This document shows, piece by piece, positions 32,605-41,052 of a DNA stretch of 64,000 bases. Source of the DNA: an uncultured Acetatifactor sp. (GTDB lineage Bacteria > Bacillota > Clostridia > Lachnospirales > Lachnospiraceae); contig CAJUAH010000006.1 in the NCBI GenBank assembly GCA_910584375.1, positions 1 through 64,000 on the forward strand. The letters are read 5' to 3'. The translations under genes and the position numbers were made by a program. How positions within the stretch are numbered: position 1 is the stretch's first letter; each line of letters starts with the position of its first letter. A model generated the notes under the pieces. It did no database searches, was not told the origin of the DNA, and saw only the letters and a list, made by a program, of their open reading frames with translations.

Positions 32605-33519
32605 ATGGAGCAGATCAGGATTGCCATTGTGGAGGATGAGACCCCACATGCGCAGCTTTTGGAACAGCATATTGTGAGCTGGGGCAGAGACCGGAACGTT
32701 GGGGATATCCCCATACGCCGTTTTGACAATGCCGCAGCGTTTCTCTTTGACTGGGCCGAAGAGCGCTATGACATGATCTTTCTGGATATCCAGATGCCGG
32801 GTATAAACGGCATGGAGACGGCCCGAAAGATTCGGGAGACGGACAGAGGCGTAAAATTGGTCTTTACCACCGGCATCACGGACTACCTCCAGGAGGGCTA
32901 TGAGGTGGAGGCCGTTCGGTATCTGCTCAAGCCTATCAACCGGGAAAAGGTATGGGAATGCCTGGACAAGCTCTTGCAGGAGCCTGCGCCCACGGTGCAG
33001 CTGCTCTTTCAGACGCAGGAGGGCGTGGTAAAGGTGTCGGAACAGGACATAGAGTATTTTGAGGCCAGGGGGCATTATACGATATGCCATCTGACGGCTG
33101 ACAGAAAGTATTCCGGGCGGTTCGCCGCGGCGGAGTCGGGACGGAAAATGGCAGTTCAAGAGCGCAATATGGCAGTACAGGGACGGGATATGACAGTGCC
33201 GGAACGGGATCGGGACACGGCAGTACAAGGTCGGAAAATGACAGTCCAGGGGCGGGATTTGGCGATACAGGGGCTGAATATGGAGGGGCAGGATCAGGAG
33301 ATTCAACTGCGGGAAAGCTTTAACGCATTATGCGGCAGACTTTCACAGCGTCCATTTATCCGCTGTCACCGCTCCTACCTGTGTCATATCCGACGTATCC
33401 ACAGGGTGGAGCGGACAGAGATTATATTGGAGGGCGGCGGCCGGATCCCGGTGAGCAGGCGGCTGTATGAACCGGTGGTAAAAGCGTTCATAGCTTACTT
33501 TCGCAAAGAGGAATCGTAA
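32605..33519 (+). CDS. LytTR response regulator with a repeat insertion
   Basis: The 304-residue regulator has a receiver domain (acidic pair in IVEDETPH, phosphoacceptor Asp61 in MIFLDIQMPG, switch Thr in FTTGI, Lys in YLLKPI) and a C-terminal LytTR DNA-binding domain (YFEARGHYTICHL ... FIRCHRSYLCHIRRIHRVE). Between two LytTR strands, residues about 182-231 are occupied by roughly seven 7-residue repeats of the type MAVQGRD, encoded by a 21-bp tandem array (33148-33297). Such an insert is not part of the normal fold. ATG 32605 has GGGAGAG upstream. The kinase gene follows 42 bases later. Confidence 0.92.
   Translation: MEQIRIAIVEDETPHAQLLEQHIVSWGRDRNVGDIPIRRFDNAAAFLFDWAEERYDMIFLDIQMPGINGMETARKIRETDRGVKLVFTTGITDYLQEGYEVEAVRYLLKPINREKVWECLDKLLQEPAPTVQLLFQTQEGVVKVSEQDIEYFEARGHYTICHLTADRKYSGRFAAAESGRKMAVQERNMAVQGRDMTVPERDRDTAVQGRKMTVQGRDLAIQGLNMEGQDQEIQLRESFNALCGRLSQRPFIRCHRSYLCHIRRIHRVERTEIILEGGGRIPVSRRLYEPVVKAFIAYFRKEES
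33148..33297 (+). repeat. 21-bp in-frame tandem repeat inside the LytTR gene
   Basis: Units begin at 33148, 33169, 33190, 33238, 33259 and 33280, with one 27-bp variant in between; consensus ATGGCAGTACAGGGACGGGA. All length changes are multiples of three. Confidence 0.9.
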
Positions 33520-33561
33520 AGCATCTGCGAGTGGCGTGACAGAAAAGGGGTGAGAATCAAC

Positions 33562-34254
33562 ATGCGTATGGGCAGAAGGGCAGAGCGAAGGATGGCTGCC
33601 TATCAGCAGGACCTGATGGAAAAGCACTGCGAGGAAGTGGAGAACATGTATCGGCAGACCCGGGGATGGCGGCATGATTACCGCAACCATATCCAGACCA
33701 TGAAAGCGTATCTTTCCATGGGGCGGTATGAGGAACTGGCGGCGTACCTGGATCAGTTGGATATGGATCTGAGTCAGGTGGATACGGTGGTCAAGACCGG
33801 TAACGTGATGGTGGACGCGGTGCTGAACAGCAAGATCTCTGTGGCCAGGGCAAAACAGATTACAGTGGAGGCCAAGGCAACCGTTCCCCGGCAGTTGGCC
33901 GTCGCCGAGGTAGACCTCTGTGTGATCCTGGGCAATCTGCTGGACAATGCCATAGAGGCCTGTATGGGAATCAAGGAGGAGAGCCGGCGCTTTATCCGTA
34001 TCTATATAGATGTGATGCAGGCCCAGCTCTATCTCTATGTGCTCAATGCCACGGCGGGAGGACTCAGACGCCATGGAGGCAGCTACCTGTCCACGAAAGC
34101 CTCCCGGGAACACGGTTACGGATTGATGCGGGTGGACAGGGTAGTGGAGAAATACCACGGCTATCTGGACCGACAGGACGAGGAGGAGGTATTCGCCACA
34201 GAAGTGCTGCTGCCTCTGGAGGGGGCGGAGGGGGACACGAATACCGCAAAATAG
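33562..34254 (+). CDS. GHKL-type sensor histidine kinase without membrane part (AgrC-like core)
   Basis: A 230-residue kinase made only of the dimerisation/phosphotransfer helix pair and the ATPase domain. The phosphoacceptor is His38 in WRHDYRNHIQ, the N box is NLLDNAIEAC (124-133), and the G box is HGYGLMRVDRVVEKY. In AgrC/LytTR-partner kinases this core follows six or seven membrane helices; here nothing precedes it, and GTG/ATG starts lie right after the ribosome site GGTGAG. It therefore should be cytosolic, sense an intracellular cue or depend on another membrane protein, for example the ABC transporter encoded next. Confidence 0.88.
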   Translation: MRMGRRAERRMAAYQQDLMEKHCEEVENMYRQTRGWRHDYRNHIQTMKAYLSMGRYEELAAYLDQLDMDLSQVDTVVKTGNVMVDAVLNSKISVARAKQITVEAKATVPRQLAVAEVDLCVILGNLLDNAIEACMGIKEESRRFIRIYIDVMQAQLYLYVLNATAGGLRRHGGSYLSTKASREHGYGLMRVDRVVEKYHGYLDRQDEEEVFATEVLLPLEGAEGDTNTAK

Positions 34255-34281
34255 AATATTTTTTGAATCTCAGACACAGGC

Positions 34282-34319
34282 AACCATTCGTGCATGAATA
34301 AAACCGTTCGTGCGCGAAT
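34282..34319 (+). promoter_or_regulatory. Paired direct repeats, likely LytTR-regulator site
   Basis: AACCATTCGTGCATGAAT (34282-34299) and AACCGTTCGTGCGCGAAT (34302-34319) are direct repeats with a 20-bp period, about two helix turns, just before an A/T-rich promoter-like zone (TAATAT near 34344). Paired repeats of about 9 bp with 11-13 bp between them are the known binding pattern of LytTR regulators. The regulator is encoded 0.8 kb upstream. Confidence 0.65.
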
Positions 34320-34350
34320 TTTTTATATTCGATAAATCCGTGCTAATATA

Positions 34351-34379
34351 TTACAGGAATCGCTTTGCGAGTCCTGTAA
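34351..34379 (+). promoter_or_regulatory. Hairpin in the ABC transporter leader
   Basis: TTACAGGA (34351-34358) pairs with TCCTGTAA (34372-34379), and TCGC/GCGA continues the stem around a TTT loop. No T-run follows, so it is a leader structure (stabiliser or attenuator part) rather than a terminator. Confidence 0.55.
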
Positions 34380-34414
34380 TCGGGCAATCCTAAGGAGGTA
34401 AAGGGGTTCATACC

Positions 34415-34456
34415 TTGCCGGGTGATTTAACGTTTACAACAAAGGAGATGGTGTAA
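34415..34456 (+). CDS. Possible 13-residue leader peptide
   Basis: A TTG-started frame ends with TAA one base before the transporter ATG, with AAAGGGG eight bases upstream. It could couple translation to the transporter gene. Only position and a ribosome-like site support it; it has no homology-type evidence. Confidence 0.2.
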   Translation: MPGDLTFTTKEMV

Positions 34457-34457
34457 C

Positions 34458-36506
34458 ATGAAAAAGGACGGACAAAGCTTATGTGCAGATGCGCATGAGG
34501 TTATGGACCGGACAGCGAATTGGCAGGTAAAACGCCACAGCATTTTCAGCAACATTCTGTTCTGGATAAAGACATACTGGAAATGGACGCCGGGCGTGGT
34601 GCTGCTGACAGCGCTGAAAGTGGTCCTGGGGACACTGACGCCTCTGGTGGGTATCTATTTGCCCAAACTGGTACTGGATCTGCTGGCGGGCAATGCCACG
34701 GCGGAAACAATGATTGGCACGCTGGGCATATGGGCCATATTGGTGACGGCGCTGTACGGCGTGAATAACGGGCTGAACGGAAAATATTTTCTGCAAAATA
34801 CGGTGCGCTTTTTCCTGCTGCCGGAGCTGTATCTGAAAAGTCTGCGGGTATCGTATGAGGTTCCTGAGTCGGAATGGGGTAAAAAGGCGTATCAGGAGGC
34901 GCTGGGAGTGGCTTATGGCGGCGATTGGTGCGCCGCGACCAGATCTTTTGACTGCGCTTTTGAAATGCTCCAGAACATACTTTGCTTTCTGCTGTACTCC
35001 ACGGTGCTGGGCGTGCTGAGTCCGTGGATCATCCTGGCGCTGACCGCCCTGTCCCTGCTGAATATTCTGGTGATCGAGAAGGGGCTGCATTTTCAGGATT
35101 CCATGAGGGAGAGGGAGGCGCAGCACAGTCGGCACTGGAATTATGTCTGTTCCGCCATGGGTAACATGACGGCGGCCAAGGATGTGAGAATCTTTGGCAT
35201 GAATACCTGGCTCGGCGGTATCCGGGACGGGGTGATCGAGGAGATACAGGAGGATAAAAAAGCTTATCAGCGGCTGAATAACTGGCAGCATCTGATGAAC
35301 TGCCTGATCGGCCTGGTTCGGGACGTGGGAGCCTATGGATATTTGATCTACAGCGTGGCTGTCGGCAATATCGGGGTCAGTGATTTTGTTCTGTATTTCG
35401 GCGCGGTGACCGGGTTTTCCGGTTTTGTCACCGGGATACTGTATCAGGTTGGGGGCCTGAAAGGGGCCCGTAACGCCACGGATTATTACAGGGCCTATAT
35501 GGATCTGCCGGAGGAGCTGTCCGAGGCAGAGTGCATGGAGCCGGCAACGGACAGGAGAGAATCAGAGCCTGCAACAGGCGGGAGAGAATCAGAGCCTGCA
35601 ACGGACAGGAGAGAATCGGCGTCTGCAACAGGCGGGAGAGAATCGTTGTCTGTAACATACAGGAAAGAACCGGCGGAGCCCGGGGGTAAGGGTCCGGGGC
35701 CGGGCATCGTCTTTGAGGATGTGAGTTTTTCCTACAAGAGAGAGGACGGCAGCCCGGGAGAAAAGATACTGGAGCATTTTAATCTGGTCATTGCGCCGGG
35801 AGAAAAGCTGGCTCTGGTGGGAACTAACGGCGCGGGCAAGACCACGCTGGTCAAGCTGCTGTGCGGCCTGTATCGGCCGGACGGGGGACGCATCCTTGTG
35901 GACGGCCGCAGCCGGGACGAGATGAGACCGGGTGAATGGTTCCGGCTGCTGTCCGTGGTATTTCAGGAGCAATTGTCGCTGCCCATATCCATAGCGGAGA
36001 ATATCTCCCTGCAGCGCCGGGAGGAGACGGATGACGCCAGGGCCTGGGAGGCCATAGAGAAAGCGGGGCTGTCGGAGACTTTCGAGCGGCAGAAACTGAC
36101 GCTGGATACTTTTATGACCAAGACCGTATCCCGCAAGGGCATCGAGCTTTCAGGCGGTCAGCGGCAGCGGCTGATGCTGGCCAGGGCGCTGTACAAGGAC
36201 GCGCCGGTTCTGGTGCTGGACGAACCCACCGCGGCGCTGGACCCCATAGCGGAGAGCCAGGTCTATGAGAGCTATCTGGAGCACAGCAGGGGCAAGACCG
36301 CTCTGTTTATCTCTCACAGGTTGGCCAGTACCCGCTTTTCGGACCGTATCATCCTGTTGGAACAGGGACGCATCCTGGAGGAGGGAACCCACGAGCAGCT
36401 CATGGCGAGGCAGGGGGCTTACGCCAGGATGTACCAGGTGCAGAGCAGCTATTATGAGGAGAAAGCGCCTCAGCCGGGCGACGGCGTTCTGCCTGGCAAC
36501 TTATAG
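34458..36506 (+). CDS. ABC transporter half-subunit (exporter type), with linker repeats
   Basis: The 682-residue protein fuses a six-helix exporter-type membrane domain (about 40-330) with an ATPase domain (about 415-660): Walker A GTNGAGKTT with Lys461, Q-loop VVFQEQ, signature ELSGGQRQR, Walker B VLVLDEPTAALD and the switch histidine in ISHR. Residues 361-405 between the two are five 9-residue repeats of the type EPATDRRES, encoded by 27-bp units. Two such half-subunits follow one another, so a heterodimer is likely. Substrate unknown; the LytTR/kinase pair upstream suggests a signalling-controlled peptide, bacteriocin or lipid-active compound exporter. Confidence 0.9.
   Translation: MKKDGQSLCADAHEVMDRTANWQVKRHSIFSNILFWIKTYWKWTPGVVLLTALKVVLGTLTPLVGIYLPKLVLDLLAGNATAETMIGTLGIWAILVTALYGVNNGLNGKYFLQNTVRFFLLPELYLKSLRVSYEVPESEWGKKAYQEALGVAYGGDWCAATRSFDCAFEMLQNILCFLLYSTVLGVLSPWIILALTALSLLNILVIEKGLHFQDSMREREAQHSRHWNYVCSAMGNMTAAKDVRIFGMNTWLGGIRDGVIEEIQEDKKAYQRLNNWQHLMNCLIGLVRDVGAYGYLIYSVAVGNIGVSDFVLYFGAVTGFSGFVTGILYQVGGLKGARNATDYYRAYMDLPEELSEAECMEPATDRRESEPATGGRESEPATDRRESASATGGRESLSVTYRKEPAEPGGKGPGPGIVFEDVSFSYKREDGSPGEKILEHFNLVIAPGEKLALVGTNGAGKTTLVKLLCGLYRPDGGRILVDGRSRDEMRPGEWFRLLSVVFQEQLSLPISIAENISLQRREETDDARAWEAIEKAGLSETFERQKLTLDTFMTKTVSRKGIELSGGQRQRLMLARALYKDAPVLVLDEPTAALDPIAESQVYESYLEHSRGKTALFISHRLASTRFSDRIILLEQGRILEEGTHEQLMARQGAYARMYQVQSSYYEEKAPQPGDGVLPGNL
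35538..35672 (+). repeat. Five 27-bp in-frame tandem repeats in the ABC gene
   Basis: Units start at 35538, 35565, 35592, 35619 and 35646. The first four alternate ACGGACAGG and ACAGGCGGG versions (A-B-A-B), which suggests duplication of a 54-bp pair; the fifth has diverged. Confidence 0.92.
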
Positions 36507-36546
36507 TCAACGGTACTTGCATCCCTATAATTTGGAGGAAACATAT

Positions 36547-38430
36547 ATGGAAACAGATCTGACAAGCAAGCTCCCGCTGCGGGAGCATATCAAAAATATT
36601 CGCAGGATACTGGGAGTCGTCCGGGAGCTGGACAGAACGTATTTCCTGCATCAGGGGATTAAATCTCTGTTGGATGCCGCAAACTCCTATCTGGGACTGC
36701 TGCTGTCCGTATATATTCTGGATCAACTGGCAACAGGGATTCGTTTCAGGCGGACATTTCTGGCAGCGGCAGTGACCTGTCTGATACTTCTGGTCTTAAG
36801 CCTGGGCAGCGGTATGCTGCAAAACCGCCTGGATGTGCGCTGGGAGATCGTATACCGGAAATGGGACAGCATAACGGAAGAAAAGATTCTGCAAATGGAC
36901 TTTTCCAAGATTGACGATCCCAAGACCCGCAAGATGAGGGAGCGCATCTGGCGGGATAACAATTGGGGAGCCGGTATCAACACGGTGCGCTGGTTTATGC
37001 AGAGCATCATGGACGGGGTCTGTCGGCTGGCGGGGGCTCTGGCGGTGGGAGCGCCGGTGTTTTTATATGTCCTGCGGGCAAAGAACGGGGTTGTTTTCGC
37101 GGCGCTGTTTGTCATGGGGCTGGCAATCGCTGTGGGGAGTGTTATGGGAACTCTCTATGATAAAAAGGTGCAGGAATATATGATGGGAGATCATATAATG
37201 GATAAGGAGGAGACGGACGAGGAGAGGATACAGAACGCGAATCTGGTCTGGGATCTGGCGACAAATTACGGCTATAGCTACCGGGACGGCAAGGACGCGC
37301 GACTGTACCGCGGCTACGGCCTGCTGCGTTATTGGACGCTGGAAAAGATCGCCAGTCCCGTGTGGATGGGGAAGGTACGGGAAGTTTCCCTGAACAGTGG
37401 AAAGAGCAACTTCTGGGGAAATATCCCAGGGGGGATCGTGGAGTGCGGCTCTTATCTGGTCGTAGGGCTGCTGGCTCTGGCCGGAGTCATGTCTTTGGGC
37501 TCGGTGATCCGTTTTGCGGGATGTCTGAAAAATATATTTAACACGGCGTCCAATCTCTGCTATCAGATTCCGCAGCTGGCGCTGGGGGCCCGCAGACAGG
37601 TGAGTACTCTGGAATTTCTGGAGATTGGGGATGAGATGTACAAAGGCAAACTCCCGCTGGAGAAACGAAACGATAATCAGTACCGGATTGAGTTTCGGGA
37701 TGTATCTTTTAAGTATCCTAATGCGGAGCAGTATGCCCTGCGGCATTTTTCCATGGAGCTGAAGGTGGGTGAAAAACTGGCTATTGTGGGCATGAACGGC
37801 TCGGGCAAGACCACGATGATCAAGCTCCTGTGCCGTCTGTACGATCCTCAGGAGGGGGAGATATTGCTAAACGGCGTGGACATCCGCAAGTTCAGGCACG
37901 AGGAGTACAGCAGGCTTTTCTCCGTGGTATTTCAGGATTATCAGCTCTTTTCTTTCCTGCTGGGAGAAAATGTGGCGGTATCTGCCCACTACAGTGAGGA
38001 GAAGGTGCGAAAATGCCTGGAGAACGCCGGATTCGGAAACAGATTGGAAGAACTGCCCCAGGGACTTCATACCTACGTCTTCAAAGATTATGAGGACGGG
38101 GTGGAGTTTTCCGGGGGAGAGGCCCAGAAGGTGGCCATCGCCAGGTCGATCTACAAGGAGGCGCCCTTTGTGCTGCTGGACGAACCCACGGCGGCGCTGG
38201 ATCCGCTGGCGGAGTTTGAGATATACCAGCGCTTTGACGAGATCGTGGAAGACAAGACTGCCATCTATATCTCCCACAGACTGTCCTCCTGCCGATTCTG
38301 CGACAAGATCGCGGTATTCCATGAGGGACGCCTGATTCAACAGGGCAGCCATGAACAGCTGGTGCAGGATAAACAGGGAAAATACTATGAGATGTGGAGC
38401 GCCCAGGCACAGTACTATGTGGAGGCGTAG
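36547..38430 (+). CDS. ABC transporter half-subunit (exporter type), second
   Basis: The 627-residue protein has a membrane domain (about 45-345) and an ATPase domain with Walker A GMNGSGKTT (Lys421), Q-loop VVFQDYQLF, a slightly unusual signature EFSGGEAQK instead of LSGGQ-R, Walker B FVLLDEPTAALD and the ISHR switch. GGAGGAA precedes ATG 36547, 40 bases after the first subunit. It lacks the linker repeats of its partner. Signature variation in one of two halves is common in heterodimeric exporters with one weaker ATP site, an inference here. The gene ends 16 bases before the convergent citrate synthase gene, with no visible terminator. Confidence 0.9.
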   Translation: METDLTSKLPLREHIKNIRRILGVVRELDRTYFLHQGIKSLLDAANSYLGLLLSVYILDQLATGIRFRRTFLAAAVTCLILLVLSLGSGMLQNRLDVRWEIVYRKWDSITEEKILQMDFSKIDDPKTRKMRERIWRDNNWGAGINTVRWFMQSIMDGVCRLAGALAVGAPVFLYVLRAKNGVVFAALFVMGLAIAVGSVMGTLYDKKVQEYMMGDHIMDKEETDEERIQNANLVWDLATNYGYSYRDGKDARLYRGYGLLRYWTLEKIASPVWMGKVREVSLNSGKSNFWGNIPGGIVECGSYLVVGLLALAGVMSLGSVIRFAGCLKNIFNTASNLCYQIPQLALGARRQVSTLEFLEIGDEMYKGKLPLEKRNDNQYRIEFRDVSFKYPNAEQYALRHFSMELKVGEKLAIVGMNGSGKTTMIKLLCRLYDPQEGEILLNGVDIRKFRHEEYSRLFSVVFQDYQLFSFLLGENVAVSAHYSEEKVRKCLENAGFGNRLEELPQGLHTYVFKDYEDGVEFSGGEAQKVAIARSIYKEAPFVLLDEPTAALDPLAEFEIYQRFDEIVEDKTAIYISHRLSSCRFCDKIAVFHEGRLIQQGSHEQLVQDKQGKYYEMWSAQAQYYVEA

Positions 38431-38446
38431 CCTGGGCGTTGCGCAG

Positions 38447-39811
38447 TTATCTTTTATCCATGGGCACATAGACCCGATCTTCGCCGATGGACTTGTAGGC
38501 GGGGCGGATGATCTTGCCGTTGTTGGCCAGCTCCTCCAGACGGTGAGCGCTCCAGCCGGAGATTCTGGCGATGGCGAAGATGGGCGTGTACAGTTCCATG
38601 GGCAATCCCAGCATATCGTACACAAAGCCGGAGTAAAAGTCCACATTGATGCTGACGCCCTTATACATCTGCCGCTCTTTTTCGATAATCCTGGGAGCCA
38701 GCCTCTCCACCAGGGAGTAGAGCGCAAATTCCTTTTCCAGTCCTTTCTCCTGGGACAGTTTTTCCACAAAGCTCTTGAACACTACGGCACGGGGGTCGGA
38801 CTTGGAATACACCGCATGGCCCACGCCGTAGATCAGACCCGCGTGGTCAAAGGCCTCTTTGTGCAGCAGGCGCTTTAAGTAGACGGAGACTTCCTCCTCG
38901 TCCTCCCAGTCTTTTACGGTCTGTTTCATCTCCTCGAACATCTTTACCACCTTGATATTCGCTCCGCCGTGACGGGGACCTTTCAGAGAGCCGATGGCCG
39001 CGGCGATGGTGGAGTAGGTGTCCGTCAGAGAGGATGTCACCACATGGGTGGTGAAAGTGGAGTTGTTGCCGCCGCCGTGTTCCATGTGCAGGATCAGCGC
39101 GATATCCAGGATCTTGGCCTCCAGCGGGGTGTAGGAGCTGTCCGGGCGCAGGATATGTAATATATTCTCGGCGGTGGACAACTCCTCCACAGGCTGGTGT
39201 ATGTACAGGCTGTTGCCGTCGTGGTAATGGCTGTAGGCCTGGTAGCCGTAGATGCTCAGCAGCGGGAACAGGCTGATCAGCTGCAGACACTGGCGCAGCA
39301 CATTGGGCAGGGAGGTATCGTCCGCCCGGTCGTCATAGGAGTACAGGGTCAGCACGCTGCGGGCCAGGGTGTTCATCATATCTCTGCTGGGAGCTTTCAT
39401 GATAATGTCTCTCACAAAGCTGGTGGGCAGAGTGCGGTATCCCGCAAGCATCCGCTTGAAAGCTTCCAGTTCGTCATGATCCGGCAGCTTGTCGAAGAGC
39501 AGCAGGTATGTTGCCTCCTCAAAGCCGAAAGCTTCGTCTCTGGGCAATCCGCCCACCAGATCCTTTACATCATATCCCCGGTAGAACAGACGGCCGTGGT
39601 CCGGCACGGACACGCCGTTTTCCATTTTGGTGGCCCGCACATCGGAAATGTTGGTAAGGCCGGCCAGCACGCCCTTGCCGTTTAAGTCTCGCAGGCCTCT
39701 TTTTACCTCATATTTCGTAAAAAGCTCCGTATCGATGATACCGGCTTTTTCCGTCATGGCGGCCAGTTTTAATATTTCGGGTGTGATCTCGCAGTAGATG
39801 TTGTTATCCAT
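38447..39811 (-). CDS. gltA: Citrate synthase
   Basis: Condenses oxaloacetate and acetyl-CoA to citrate. The 454-residue protein has the catalytic blocks HMEHGGGNNSTF, GPRHGGANIKV and GVGHAVYSKSDPR, with the two active histidines and the aspartate. The extended N-terminus (about 50 residues before GLTNISDV) is typical of the type found in Lachnospiraceae. AAAGGAGG lies six bases before the ATG. The likely promoter is about 335 bases upstream, leaving a long leader. It may provide citrate for glutamate synthesis together with gdhA. Confidence 0.95.
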   Translation of the reverse strand: MDNNIYCEITPEILKLAAMTEKAGIIDTELFTKYEVKRGLRDLNGKGVLAGLTNISDVRATKMENGVSVPDHGRLFYRGYDVKDLVGGLPRDEAFGFEEATYLLLFDKLPDHDELEAFKRMLAGYRTLPTSFVRDIIMKAPSRDMMNTLARSVLTLYSYDDRADDTSLPNVLRQCLQLISLFPLLSIYGYQAYSHYHDGNSLYIHQPVEELSTAENILHILRPDSSYTPLEAKILDIALILHMEHGGGNNSTFTTHVVTSSLTDTYSTIAAAIGSLKGPRHGGANIKVVKMFEEMKQTVKDWEDEEEVSVYLKRLLHKEAFDHAGLIYGVGHAVYSKSDPRAVVFKSFVEKLSQEKGLEKEFALYSLVERLAPRIIEKERQMYKGVSINVDFYSGFVYDMLGLPMELYTPIFAIARISGWSAHRLEELANNGKIIRPAYKSIGEDRVYVPMDKR

Positions 39812-40147
39812 AGGAGTCCTCCTTTCTCAGACGACGGGATATACGTGACAGTCTGTGCTGAAACTGCCGCGACATAAATCCAGGTTTCATAAATATGCAT
39901 AATAATACCGCTAACAATCTGGAACGCGGCGGCTGAACCGATATAATCCCCACTTTTACAGCAGTCGGCAATGACAGTAACACTGTCAGTCTGGAACACA
40001 ACGCGGGCTTGCCGTAAAGAGCGGGCATTCATAGCACGGATGACATATGGCCGTCCACGGCCAGGAGTATGTATAGACGTTTACTGTCATGAGATTGCCG
40101 CTATAGACATAATATATCCTGCGGCTGATGACGGGTAACGGAATGTA

Positions 40148-40176
40148 TTTACAGTGTAACATGGAAGAAGTATAAA
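40148..40176 (+). promoter_or_regulatory. Promoter of deoC
   Basis: TTTACA (40148-40153) and TATAAA (40171-40176) with a 17-bp spacer. It occupies the same DNA as the gltA promoter on the other strand. Confidence 0.65.
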
Positions 40177-40182
40177 TTGCAA
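40153..40182 (-). promoter_or_regulatory. Promoter of gltA
   Basis: On the minus strand, TTGCAA (40182-40177) and TACACT (40158-40153) with an 18-bp spacer. Its -10 touches the -35 of the deoC promoter and the reverse is nearly true at the other end. Confidence 0.65.
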
Positions 40183-40331
40183 GAAAAAAAATGATGTTTA
40201 CATTTTTTTAATATTTATGCAGACAAGGAGTTTTTTTCTCCGGGGTATGGATTTTTATGGAAAGAAGAGGTAAAATAAGTATGCATGTGGAACGAAGGAT
40301 CGATTCCATACGGATAGAAGGAGATATGGAT

Positions 40332-40979
40332 ATGACAGATGTACAGGAAATGTTGCGCAAAGTGGATCACACCCAGCTGAAAGCTTTCTGCACCTGGGAG
40401 GATATCGAAAAACTGTGCCGTGAGGCGGTCAGGTATCACACGGCCAGCGTATGCATTCCCCCCTGCTATGTGGGGCGCGTGCATGAGGCTTTCGGCGGAC
40501 AGGTGACGATCTGCACGGTGATCGGTTTCCCTCTGGGATATCAGGTGACGGCAGCCAAGGTCTGTGAGGCCAGGGAGGCCATCGCCCAGGGCTGCGACGA
40601 GGTGGATATGGTGATCAACATCACCGATGTGAAGAACGGGCGCTACGATCTGGTGGAGGAGGAAATCCGGCAGGTGAAGGCCGCCTGCGGGGAACATATT
40701 CTGAAAGTGATCGTGGAAACCTGTTACCTGACCGGGGAGGAGAAGGAGGCCATGTGCAGGGCGGTGACCGCGGCGGGGGCGGATTATATCAAGACGTCTA
40801 CAGGATTTGGAACCGGGGGAGCCACCCGAGAGGATGTGCGGCTGTTTCGGGAGCATATCGGCCCCGATGTGAAGATCAAGGCGGCGGGAGGAATCTCCAC
40901 GCTGGAAGATCTGGAAGATTTTATCAGGCTGGGCTGCGAGCGGGTGGGGACTTCCCGGGCCGTGGGCCTGGTACAGTAG
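40332..40979 (+). CDS. deoC: Deoxyribose-phosphate aldolase
   Basis: DeoC cleaves 2-deoxyribose 5-phosphate to glyceraldehyde 3-phosphate and acetaldehyde in deoxynucleoside breakdown. The 215-residue TIM barrel has VDHTQLKAF at the start, EVDMVINITDVKNGRY, the Schiff-base lysine in ILKVIVETCYL and the proton-relay lysine in YIKTSTGFGTGGAT. AAGGAG is eight bases before ATG 40332; in-frame ATGs at 40281 and 40326 are alternatives. No other deo genes are adjacent. Confidence 0.93.
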   Translation: MTDVQEMLRKVDHTQLKAFCTWEDIEKLCREAVRYHTASVCIPPCYVGRVHEAFGGQVTICTVIGFPLGYQVTAAKVCEAREAIAQGCDEVDMVINITDVKNGRYDLVEEEIRQVKAACGEHILKVIVETCYLTGEEKEAMCRAVTAAGADYIKTSTGFGTGGATREDVRLFREHIGPDVKIKAAGGISTLEDLEDFIRLGCERVGTSRAVGLVQ

Positions 40980-41052
40980 GCAGCGGCCATATGCATGACG
41001 GAACAGGGCATCTTATATTTTTAAAGTATTTTAAGAAGAAAGGAAGATATTT

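Larger units (their letters stand above)
39812..40331. other. Divergent intergenic region gltA/deoC with long gltA leader
   Basis: From the promoter at 40153-40182 the gltA leader would run about 335 nt (40146 to 39812). It contains clean hairpins such as GACAGT/ACTGTC (about 39974-39988) and GGCCGT/ACGGCC (about 40051-40064). I do not recognise a riboswitch class. The deoC side from 40183 is short and A/T-rich, with a GGAG/CTCC hairpin around a T-run near 40230. Confidence 0.5.

Noticed and set aside
39769..40032. 87-codon minus-strand frame in the gltA leader
   Set aside because: No ribosome site, it runs into the start of gltA in another frame, and the leader hairpins lie inside it.
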